Source: Limnomonas spitsbergensis (Eukaryota > Chlorophyta > Chlorophyceae > Chlamydomonadales). Taken from it: a stretch of DNA of 64,000 nucleotides. The first letter of the stretch is position 1. The number at the start of each line of letters is the position of its first letter. The DNA lies in NCBI GenBank assembly GCA_037349105.1, contig JAYJMM010000103.1, positions 2,604,001-2,668,000 on the forward strand, in the 5' to 3' direction. Under the pieces are notes generated by a model that was not told where the DNA came from, did not search any database, and worked only from the letters and a program-made list of their open reading frames with translations. The position numbers and the translations under genes are program-made. Of the stretch, positions 37,101 to 49,100 are shown piece after piece.

Positions 37101-40100
37101 ACCCTTAACGGACGAGGACAGATGTGGCCACCACACGCGCCTTAGAGGCAGACCTGCAGGCGGGGCTAAGTTGAAATGTTTTCCAAACGGGGGGGGGGGG
37201 GGGGGGGGGGGTTTTAGTGGGGGGAAAGGGCTCAGGGTTTAGGGTTCAGGGACGAGGATTTGGTGGTTACGGTTTAAAGGACTCAGAATATGGGGTATTA
37301 GAATGACAGGACCAGGGTTTGGTTTTGGGTAGAAGGACAAGGGTTACGGTTTTAGCGTGATAGGACTAGGTTTTGGGTTTCGGGGGTGAACTGACTAGGG
37401 TTGTGATTTTAGAGTGACGAGGCTAGTGTTTTGGGTGTACACATGAGGGCTCAGGGTTTACGGATTAAGCCCGCAATCACATGGATGATAAAATGAAACA
37501 TAATTCAAACAGGAAGACCAGTCTAGGATAAGGGTTCAAGCTGAAGGGTGTTGGGTTTAAGGTGAAGGGTTTAGGGTTTAAGCTGAAGGGTTAGGGGCTT
37601 AGGCTGGAGGGTTTAGGCTTAAGGCCGAAGGGTTTCAGCAGAAGGGTTTGGGGTACACCCACAAACACACCTTAATGATGCAGGTGATGAGCGCACGGCG
37701 CGATGACTGCAGCGTTTGACCCTGCAGCGGGGCGATGGTGTAAATCCCGCGCACGATGCCCTCCACTGGCTTCTGGTACAAGCTGTGCTTGATCTGAGGC
37801 GGCCCGGCAGCCTTGTAGTGGACAGCAGCAGCAGCAGGGGTGGGGAGGGGTCAAACAGTGTGGGGTGGGTGGGGTGGGGGTCAAAAGTGTGGGGTGGGTG
37901 GGGAGGGTCAAACAGTGTGGGGTGGGTGGGGAGAAATCAAACATTGTGGGGTGGGTGGGGTGGGGTCAAACAGTGTGGGGTGGGTGGGGTGGGGGTCAAC
38001 CAGTGTGGGGTGGGTGGGGAGGGGTCAAACAGTGTGGGGAGGGTGGGGAGGGGTCAAACAGTGTGAGGTGGGTGGGGAGGGGTCAAACAGTGTGGGGTGG
38101 GTGGGGTGGGGGTCAAACAGTGTGGGGTGGGTGGGGAGGGGTCAAACAGTGTGGGGTGGGTGGGGTGGGGGTCAAACAGTGTGGGGTGGGTGGGGAGGGG
38201 TCAAACAGTGTGGGGTGGGTGGGGTGGGGGTCAAACAGTGTGGGGTGGGTGGAGTGGGTGTCAAACAGTGTGGGGTGGGTAGGGTGGGGGTCAAACAGTG
38301 TGGGGTGGGTGGGGAGGGGTCAAACAGTGTGGGGTGGGTGGGGTGGGGGTCAAACAGTGTGGGGTGGGTGGGGAGGGGTCAAACAGTGTGAGGTGGGTGG
38401 GGAGGGGTCAAACAGTGTGGGGTGGGTATGTGTGTGTTTGGGGGGGGGGGGGGGGGGGGGTCAAACAGTGTGGGGTGGGTATGTGTGTGTGTGGGGGGGG
38501 TCAAACAGTGAGGGGTGGGTATATGTGTGTGTGGTGGGCAGGGGTCAAACAGTGAGGGGTGGGTATGTGTGTGTGTGTGTGTGGTGGGGGGGGGTTTAAA
38601 CAGTGTGGGGTGGGTATGTGTGTGTGTGTGTGTGGGGGGGGGGGGGGTCAAACAGTGTGGGTTGGGTGGGGTGGGGGTCAAACAGTGTGGGGTGGGTGGG
38701 GTGGGGGTCAAGCAGTGTGGGGTGGGTGGGGTGGGGGTCAAACAGTGTGGGGTGGGTGGGGTGGGGGTCAAACAGTGTGGGGTGGGTATGTGTGTGGGGG
38801 GGGAGGGGTCAAACAGTGTGGGGTGGGTATGTGTGTGTGTGTGTGGGGGGGGGGTCAAACAGTGTGGGGTGGGTATGTGTGTGTGTGTGTGGGGGGGGGG
38901 GGGGTCAAACAGTGTGGGGTGGGTATGTGTGTGTGTGGTGGGGGGGGGGTCAAACAGTGTGGGGTGGGTATGTGTGTGTGTGTGGGGGGGGGTCAAACAG
39001 TGTGGGGTGGGTATGTGTGTGTGTGTGGGGGGGGGGGGTCAAACAGTGTGGAGTGGGTATGTGTGTGTGTGTGTGTGGTGGGGGGGTCAAACAGTGTGGG
39101 GTGGGTATGTGTGTGTGTGGGGGGGGGGTCAAACAGTGTGGGGTGGGTATGTGTGTGTGTGTGTGTGGGAAGGGGTCAAACAGTGTGGGGTGGGTATGTG
39201 TGTGTGTGTGGGGGGGGGGGGTCAAATAGTGTGGGGTGGGTATGTGTGTGTGTGTGTGTGTGGGGGTCAAACAGTGTGGGGTGGGTATGTGTGTGTGTGT
39301 GTGGGGGGGTCAAACAGTGTGGGGTGGGTATGTGTGTGTGTGTGTGTGTGTGTGTGGGGGGGGGGGGGTCAAACAGTGTGGGGTGGGTATGTGTGTGTGT
39401 GGGGGGGGGGTCAAACAGTGTGGGGTGGGTATGTGTGTGTGTGTGTGGGGGGGGGTCAAACAGTGTGGGGTGGGTATGTGTGTGTGTGTGTGGGGGGTCA
39501 AACAGTGTGGGGGTGGGTATGTGTGTGTGTGTGTGGGGGGGGGGGGTCAAACAGTGTGGGGTGGGTATGTGTGTGGGGGGGGGTCAAACAGTGTGGGGTG
39601 GGTATGTGTGTGTGGGGGGGGGTCCAACAGTGTGGGGTGGGGTGGGGTGGAAGTTCAAAACAGTGTGGGGTGGGTGGGTTTTGGGGGGTCAAGCAGTCGT
39701 GGGTGGGGTGGGGTGGGACTTAAAACAGTGAGGTCAGTGGGTGGGTGGGAGAGTGTTGGAAACAAGAGGATACTCCGTTACCAGGGCAGCTTCAAGTGGA
39801 ACGCGCAAAACTTGACAAGCTGAAGAAGGAGTAGTGGGACGTACCGAAAAAAAAAAAAATGGGCACCCTAAACCCTAAACGCTTAACCCTCAACTCTCCA
39901 TGCTTAATCCTCAACCCCTAAATGCGCACCCCCTCACCCTTCATGCGCAACCCTCAACCCTGAAGGCTTCATCCTCAAACCCTAAATGCTTCACCCTACA
40001 TGCGCAACCCTCAACCCTGAAGGCTTAACCTTTAACTAGACAGGACCAGCCAAAGGTGGGGCAGTGGGACGTTCCTGATACAATAAGCTACAAAAGGGGA

Positions 40101-43100
40101 GTGATGCTCAGCATTGCCCTTTGCCCTTTGACCACCCAAAATATCCTCTCTCTCCTACAATTCCTCTATATTTCACTTCCTTTCTCTCCCTTTCTCTCGC
40201 TTCCTCTCTCTATTTTTCTGGATGTTCTTTTCTCCATCCCATGCGGCCCTCGCTCTCTATCCTCATTATCTAAATCCTTGACTACATTAGCACAAACCCC
40301 GTTAGCTTAAACCCCTCCACCCCCCACCTACCTGCATTTCCCTCCCGCTAGCCGGTCGCGGGACGGTGTGGAACATCACCATGTACACAGCTCCCTACAC
40401 ACACCCCTGGTCTCTCAACCCTCAAACCCGACCCCCCTCCGCCCCCCACCTACCTGCATCGCCCTCCCCGCCAGCTGGTCGCGGGACGGTGTGGAACATC
40501 ACCATGTACACAGCTCCCTACACACACCCCTGGTCTCTCAACCCTCAAACCCGACCCCCCTCTGCCCCCCACCTACCTGCATCGCCCTCCCCGCCAGCTG
40601 GTCGCGGGATGGTGTGGAACATCATCATGTGCACATCTCCCTACACACGCCCCTGGTCTCTCAACCCTCAAACCCGACCCCCCTCCGCCCCCCACCTACC
40701 TGCATCGCCCTCCCCGCCAGCTGGTCGCGGGTCGGTGTGGAACATCATCATTTGCACATCTCCCTACACACGTCCCCCTGGTCTCTCAACCCTAAACCCT
40801 GACCCCCCTCCGCCCCCCACCTACCTGCATCCCCTCCCGCCAGCTTGTCGCGGGACGGTGTGGAACATCATCATGTGCACATCTCCCTACACACGTCCCC
40901 CTGGTCTCTCAATCCTAAACCCCGACTCCCCTCCGCCCCCACCTACCTGCATCCCCTCCCGCCAGCTGGTCGCGGGACGGTGTGGAACATCATCATGTAC
41001 ACATCTCCCTACACACGCCCCTGGTCTCTCAACCCTCAAACCCGACCCCCCTCCGCCCCCCACCTACCTGCATCACCCTCCCCGCCAGCTGGTCGCGGGA
41101 CGGTGTGGAACATCATCATTTGCACATCTCCCTACACACGCCCCTGGTCTCTCAACCCTCAAACATGACCCCCCTCCGCCCCCCACCTACCTGCATCCCC
41201 TCCTGCCAGCTGGTCGCGGGACGGTGTGGAACATCATCATGTACACAGCTCCCTACACACGCCCCTGGTCTCTCAACCCTCAAACCCGACCCCCCTCCGC
41301 CCCCCACCTACCTGCATCGCCCTCCCCGCTAGCTTGTCGCGGGACGGTGTGGAACATCATCATTTGCACATCTCCCTACACATGTCCCCCTGGTCTCTCA
41401 ACCCTAAACCCTGACCCCCCTCCGCCTCCCACCTACCTGCATCCCCTCCCGCCAGCTTGTCGCGGGACGGTGTGGAACATCATCATGTACACATCTCCCT
41501 ACACACGCCTCTGGTCTCTCAACCCTCAAACCCGACTCCCCTCCGCCCCCCACCTACCTGCATCCCCTCCCGCCAGCTGGTCGCGGGACGGTGTGGAACA
41601 TCATCATGGACACATCTCCCTACAAACGCTCCTGGTCTCTCAACCCTCAAACCCGACCCCCCTCCGCCCCCCACCTACCTGCATCGCCCTCCCCGCCAGC
41701 TGGTCGCGGGACGGTGTGGAACATCATCATTTGCACATCTCCCTACACACGCCCCCCTGGTCTCTCAACCCTAAACCCCGTCCCCCCTCCGCCCCCCACC
41801 TACCTGCATCCCCTCCCGCCAGCTGGTCGCGGGACGGTGTCGAACATCATCATGTACACATCCTCCTCGGTCTTCATCATATGCTCCACCACCATCTCGC
41901 GCGGAGCGCATAAGCGCCCGGCCCAGCCGGTGGCCCCCAGCACCAGCCGGAGAACCTGGGTGGACGCCTGGGCGGGGCAGTACACGTGGGTGGACGGGCT
42001 GTACATGTGGGTATGCGGGCAGTGTGTGTGAGTGTACGGGCAGTGCATGTGGGTGTACGGGGCAGTACGTGACATAGGGTGGGGCCGTGCATGTGGGTGG
42101 ACGGGCAGTACACGTGGCTGGGTAGGGCATCACGTGTGGGTGAGCGGGGCTGTCATGCGGTTGGACGGGCATTTCACGTGAGTGAGCGGGGTTGTCATGT
42201 GGATGGACGGGCAGTACACGTGGGTGGGTGGGGCAGCACACGTGGGTGAGCGGGGCTGTCATGTGAGTGGATGGGCAGAACATGTGTGTCAGCAGGGTGG
42301 TAAACGTGAGCGAGCAAGGCCATGTCTGTGGGTGTATGGATGGGGCCATGCATGTGGGTGTATGGATGGGGCCATGCATGTGGGTGTATGGGTGGGGCCA
42401 TGCATGTGGGTGTATGGATGGGGCCATGCATGTGGGTGTATGGGTGGGGCCATGCATGTGGGTGTATGGGTGGGGCCATGCATGTGGGTGGGTAGGGCCA
42501 TGCATGTGGGTGGGTAGGGCCAGGCATGTGGGTGTATGGGTGGGGCCATGCATGTGGGTGGGTAGGGCCATGCATGTGGGTGTATGGGTGGGGCCATGCA
42601 TGTGGGTGGGTAGGGCCATGCATGTGGGTGTATGGGTGGGGCCATGCATGTGGGTGTATGGGTGGGGCCATGCATGTGGGTGGGTAGGGCCAGGCATGTA
42701 GGTGTATGGGTGGGGCCATGCATGTGGGTGTATGGGTGGGGCCATGCATGTGGGTGGGTAGGGCCATGCATGTGGGTGTATGGATGGGGCCATGCATGTG
42801 GGTGGGTAGGGCCAGGCATGTGGGTGTATGGGTGGGGCCATGCATGTGGGTGGGTAGGGCCAGGCATGTGGGTGTATGGGTGGGGCCATGCATGTGGGTG
42901 GGTAGGGCCATGCATGTGGGTGTATGGGTGGGGCCATGCATGTGGATGGGTAGGGCCATGCATGTGGGTGTATGGGTGGGGCCATGCATGTGGATGGGTA
43001 GGGCCATGCATGTGGGTGTATGGATGGGGCCATGCATGTGGGTGGGTAGGGCCATGCATGTGGGTGTATGGGTGGGGCCAGGCATGTGGGTGGGTAGGGC

Positions 43101-46100
43101 CATGCATGTGGGTGTGTGGATGGGGCCATGCATGTGGGTGGGTAGGGCCATGCATGTGAGTGTATGGGTGGGGCCATGCATGTGGGTGGGTAGGGCCAGG
43201 CATGTGGGTGTTTGGGTGGGGCCATGCATGTGGGTGGGTAGGGCCATGCATGTGGGTGGGTAGGGCCATGCATGTAGGTGTATGGATGGGGCCATGCATG
43301 TGGGTGGGTAGGGCCATGCATGTGGGTGTATGAGTGGGGCCATGCATGTGGGTGGGTAGGGCCATGCATGTGGGTGGGTATGGCCATGCATGTGGGGGAT
43401 GGGGCCATGCATGTGGGTGGGTATGGCCATGCATGTGGGGGATGGGGCCATGCATGTGGGTGGGTAGGGCCATGCATGTGGGTGTGTGGATGGGGCCATG
43501 CATGTGGGTGGGTAGGGTCATGCATGTGGGTGGGTGGGTGGGCAGAGCAGAAAGGGCTTCTAAGTGGTTGCATGGCTAAAGCAATTTGGCGTAGCACATT
43601 TGGGCGGGTGTGCGTAAAATGTGGGCCGGCAGGGCAGAAAGCGTTCCACTGGCTGATCTGGAAATCTGGAAACATAGGAATCTGATCCATAGGATCTGTA
43701 TACCAGATCCACAGGACCCGATTCCTGGATCTAGATCATCCTGCTCAACCCCGCTCTCTTCACCGTGCTTGAAAGGTCCCCTACTTGCTCGGTCTCCAGT
43801 TCCGGAACATCTGGCGCTGGGTTTAGGATGGTAGTTATCACAGATCTCGCCATCCAGATCCAAAATATCTGGATCTAGATCCAGATACCCTCACTCTACA
43901 CCCCTCCATCTCCAGCACCTCTTCCTCAGGATCTGATCCCAGGATGGTGTTGTTGGCTTCGATACAACCGGATCCACAGGATGTAGATCCCTGATCTAGA
44001 TGATCCCACAGTCCGCCTTTCCCTCACCTTTCGACATGTGCCCCCATTTGCTCAGCCTCTATTATCTGCATTTTCAACCCTGGATTGAGGATGGTGGTGT
44101 TGATAGATCCTTATAACCGGATCCAGCGGATCAGGAACCACTATCCCTAGGATCTAGATCTGCCCCCTTCCCCTCACCGTGCGAGACGTGTCTTCTACTT
44201 GCTTCTCCTCTAGAACTTCCACCTCCGAAGCAGGTCCAAGGATGGTGGTGTTGGCGGAACCCGCCATGAGCACATCCAGCACCTCAGCGGGGGAGCCGCG
44301 AATGGCAGCAGAGACTTTGAACTCACCACCCAGGCCACTCCTGGGGTTCAGGGTTCAGGGGCATGCGGGGTTGAGGGGCAGCTCGGAATCAGGAGCGGGC
44401 AGGGTTCAGGGGCAGGCGGCTTCAGGGACAGGCGGGAGATCAGGGGCAGGCGGGGGATCAGGGGCAGGCGGGGGATCAGGGGAAGGCGGGGGGGCAGGGG
44501 AAGGCAAGACTGAGGAAAAAATTATGGAGAGCTACGAAAAGGGGTTATTTCAGGGGAAAGGGGCTTCCTTGTTTACGCCGATGAGGCAATGATATAACTG
44601 ACACTCGACTTAATGCTGGGGCAGGTGGGGTTCAGCGGCAGGTGGGGGTGCAGGGGGACAATTGCAAACCAGGGTGCTGGGCAACAAGAAGATGCGTGCT
44701 GCAGGTTTTATGGCTTTTAACCCGAAAGCCTAAACCCTAAAGGCCACCAGGAACAGAAATGTACCCAAACCCTAAACCCTTAAGTGGTGTTGGGGATTGT
44801 AAGGGGGAAAGCAGGGTGATAAATCCCCGGTGGCTAACCCCCCTGCCCTGATAAGCGCAAAGCCTTGCCCCCCGAATCCGACCCCCTAAACCGGGAACCT
44901 AGGCCCAAAACCCCAAGCCCCGACATATGAAACCTACCCCTTACACCCCAGCACGTGCCCCTTAAACCCTTAACCTCAGCATCTTCAGATTCTTTATCCT
45001 GCCCCCTAAACCCTGAACCCGACCCACAGGTCTTATCCCCCACGCTCCCTTGGAGCTATATGCGCCTGGTTGGCGTCCCACCCCTCAAGCAGGTAGTATA
45101 TCAAACCCTGAACCCCATCCCCCGACCCACCCCAGCATCTGCCCCCTGCCCCCTGCCCCCTAAACCCTGAACCCCAACCCACAGGTTATATCCCCCACAC
45201 TCCGTCGGCGGTACTTTTGCCTGGTCGGCGTCCTGCCCCTCAGGGAGATGGTAAACCGAGACGCCATTGGTCTGTTTGTACGGGCCCCAGCGCTCGCCCA
45301 GTAGACGCGCACGCCGCTCTTTGAGCACCCGGTTCCTGAGGGGGGGAGGCAAGGGGGCGGGGAGGCAGGAGATGGGGGATGGGGGCGAGAGCGGAGCCTC
45401 CATGGAGGGGCATGAGAGGGGGGCGTGGAAGCAGGTGATGTGTGATGTGTGATGGGGGCGGGAGCGGAGCGGGTTGGAGCACCCATAGAGGAGCAGGACA
45501 GGGAGCAGGAAAACGGGAGATGGGGTTGGGGAGCGGGGTGGAGGGGAGGGGCCGGGGCTCCTTAGAGGAGCAGGACAGGGAGCAGGGAAGCGGGAGATGG
45601 GGTTGGGGAGCGGGGTGGCGGGGAGGTGCGGGGGCTCCTTACAGGAGCAGGACAGGGAGCAGGGAAACAGGAGATGGGGTTGGGGAGCGGGGTGGCGGGG
45701 AGGGGCGGAGGCTCCTTAGAGGAGCAGGACAGGGAGCAGGAAAACGGGAGATGGGGTTGGGGAGCGGGGTGGTGGGGAGGTGCGGGGGCTCCTTAGAGGA
45801 GCAGGACAGGGAGCAGGGAAGTGGGAGATGGGGTTGGGGAGCGGGGTGGCGGGGAGGTGCGGGGGCTCCTTAGAGGAGCAGGACAGGGAGCGGGAAGCGT
45901 AGATGGGGTTGGGGAGCGGGATGGTGGGGAGGGGCGGGGGCTCTTTAGAGGAGCAGGACAGGCAGCAGGGAAGTGGGAGATGGGGTCGGGGAGTGGGATG
46001 GCGGGGAGGTGCGGGGGCTCCTTAGAGGAGCAGGACAGGGAGCAGGGAAACGGGAGATGGGGTTGGGGAGCGGGGGTGGCGGGGAGGGGCGGGGGCTCCT

Positions 46101-49100
46101 TAGAGGAGCAGGACAGGGAGCAGGGAAACGGGAGATGGGGTTGGGGAGCGGGGTGGCGGGGAGGGGAGGGGGCTCCTTAGAGGAGCAGGACAGGGAGCAG
46201 GGAAGTGGGAGATGGGGTCGGGGAGTGGGATGGCGGGGAGGGGAGGGGGCTCCTTAGAGGAGCAGGACAGGGAGCTGGGAAGCGGGAGATGGGGTCGGGG
46301 AGTGGGATGGCGGGGAGGGGAGGGGGCTCCTTAGAGGAGCAGGAAAGGGAGCAGGGAAGTGGGACATGGGGTTGGGGAGCGGGGTGGCGGGGAGGTGCGG
46401 GGGCTCCTTAGAGGAGCAGGACAGGGAGCAGGGAAACGGGAGATGGGGTTGGGGAGCGGGGTGGCGGGGAGGTGCGGGGGCTCCTTAGAGGAGCAGGACA
46501 GGGAGCAGGGAAACGGGAGATGGGGTTGGGGAGCGGGGTGGTGGGGAGGTGCGGGGGCTCCTTAGAGGAGCAGGACAGGGAGCAGGGAAGTGGGAGATGG
46601 GGTCGGGGAGTGGGATGGCGGGGAGGGGAGGGGGCTCCTTAGAGGAGCAGGAAAGGGAGCAGGGCAGGGGGAGATGGGGTTGGGGAGCGGGGTGGCGGGG
46701 AGGGGAGGGGGCTCCTTAGAGGAGCAGGAAAGGGAGCAGGGAAGTGGGAGATGGGGTTGGGGAGCGGGGTGGCGGGGAGAAGAGGGGGCTCCTTAGAGGA
46801 GCAGGACAGGGAGCAGGGCAGGGGGAGGAGGGGGCTCCTTAAGCACCGTTGATGATTGGGATGGCATGAATGGGTGGGTGTGCGGGGGGTGGGGGGAGAG
46901 TGGGAGAGGAGAAGTGGGAGAGGAGAAGTGGGAGGAGGGTTGGAATTGGGGATGAGCAGTGTGGTGGGCAGGGCGGGGCGGGGCGGGGCGGGGCGGGGGA
47001 GAGAGAGAGAGCCGAATGGGGAGGAAGAGGGGTAGTGGCGAGGAGAAGGATAAGGAGGGGGGCAGTTAAAGACATAGCGGCACTTGTACCCTGGCGTCAA
47101 TCCCTAAACCCCTAAACCTAGTGTCAAACCCCCTGGATGCTTATCATGGTTCCTAGAAAGCAAAGTGCATTCGAGGGGAAAGTGAAGTGTGAAAAGTAGG
47201 AACTGAGTTGCTTAAGAGTGGAAAGTGAGTCCACACTTTTCACTCTCCACTTTCTAGTTTGTATAACGTGCAATGCTTTCTGGGAACGGTGCGGACACGG
47301 CAACAGCCCATGCTGCACTGTTCCATAAACCTTCACACCTTGCGGGGCGTAGTCAGTCTTTCTTTCTATGCGATGCTTTCTGAGAACAGTGATGACGAGG
47401 GTGATAACCAGTGCTGTGCCACTTATGGTCCTTAAGGGTTGCTGAATTACGTAGCTGAGTTTCAGCCATCGTAATCTCAAGGCAGATTCAGCCACTTTAA
47501 CCAGTACGGTAAGACACTTTCATTACTTGCACGATCTCTGAATAACGGAGCCATTGCACATCACTGGTGATAACCCTGAAACCTACCAGCTCACCTGTTG
47601 ACCGCAACATTTTTGTCCCTTGAGTCCTCGTCGTCCTCGTCCGGCAGCTCGTTGATGGCATCACACAGTGGGACAGCCGCAGGCGGGGGGGTGGCCTTCT
47701 TCTCGCCCACGGACGGAAGAACGTCCCAGTTTTCATTCTTGCCAGCTGGCGGCTGCGGCTCCGTCACTGCATCAGCAGGGTGGATTGGGATTGGGATAGG
47801 GATTGGGATTGGGTGGGACGGGGCGGGGCAGGGCGGGTTGGGACAGGGTGGGGTGGGCTCGGGGAAGGCTGGACGATCAGGGCGTGGGCGGGGGGGGGGG
47901 GGCTGGGTGATCAGGACGGGGATGGGGGTTGGAGTGGGGGGTCAGGAGATCAGGGCGGGAGTGTGCGGGAGATGGACAACTAGGGCTGGGCGGGGTCTGG
48001 GTGGGATGAGGTTGTACCTTACCAGGGTTGAGGGTTGTGGGCGTAGGGTTCAAAATTCGAATCATGTTAAGGGTGAGGGCCAAGTGGGGTGTATACATTT
48101 AAAACACAACATTTTTTATTTTGATAAGATAAAAAGAGCATTCGAAATTTTGAAACATTGCGTGACGAGTTGAAGAAAAGTGTCGCTGATGGAGCAGCAC
48201 CGCTGTGTCTCCCCTTCCTCCTCAATTTCAAACACTCAAGGGGCTAAATAAAAATCTGATTCTGAGAAGCAGCGGCGATGTCTCAGCAGCGGTGCAATGC
48301 CAGTGGAGGGCATGCCTTTGTAACCTTAGCACTGATACCTGCTTATTCGAAGACATGAAGTTTGCTCACCTTAGGTCCTGCTTATTCTAAGCCCTAAAAT
48401 ATGAACACCCTTAACCCTGAAACCTGCTTATTCTAAGACCTGAAACCTGCTCACCCTAAGCCCTTAATTCTGCTCAACCTAGGTCCTGAAACCTGCTCAA
48501 CCTAGGTCCTGAAACCTGCTCACCCTAAGCCCTGAAACCTGTTCACTCTAAGCCCTGAAACCTGCTAAACCTAGGTCCTGAAACCTGCTCAACCTAGGTC
48601 CTGAAACCTGCTCAACCTAGGTCCTGAAACCTGCTCACCCTAGGTCCTGAAACCAGCTAACATCAAGCCCTTAATTCTGCTAAACCTAGATCCTGAAACC
48701 TGCTCACCTTAAGCCCTGAAACCTGCTCACCCTAAGCCCTGAAACCTGCTCAACCTAGGTCCTGAAACCTGTTCAACCTAGGTCCTGAAACCTGCTCACC
48801 CTAGGTCCTGAAACCAGCTAACATCAAGCCCTGAAACCTGCTAAACCTAGATCCTGAAACCTGCTCCTTAAGCCCTGAAACCTGCTCACCCTAAGCCCTG
48901 AAAACTGCTCAACCTAGGTCCTGAAACCTGCTCAACCTAGGTCCTGAAACCTGCTCAACCTAGGTCCTGGAACCTGCTCACCTGAGGCTGCACTGTCGGT
49001 CATCTGAGTGGGCTGAAATGCGCTCGTCTTCATTAACAGAGTCTACAGGGGGTGTAATGAATGGCTGGTATTCACAGCAATTCAAAGACAGCAGCGGTGG

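Noticed and set aside
38515..43690. Several 390-640-codon frames rich in Cys-Val-Gly or His-Pro-Met
   Set aside because: They coincide with the GT/G-rich and CATGCATG arrays and are open in overlapping frames on both strands.
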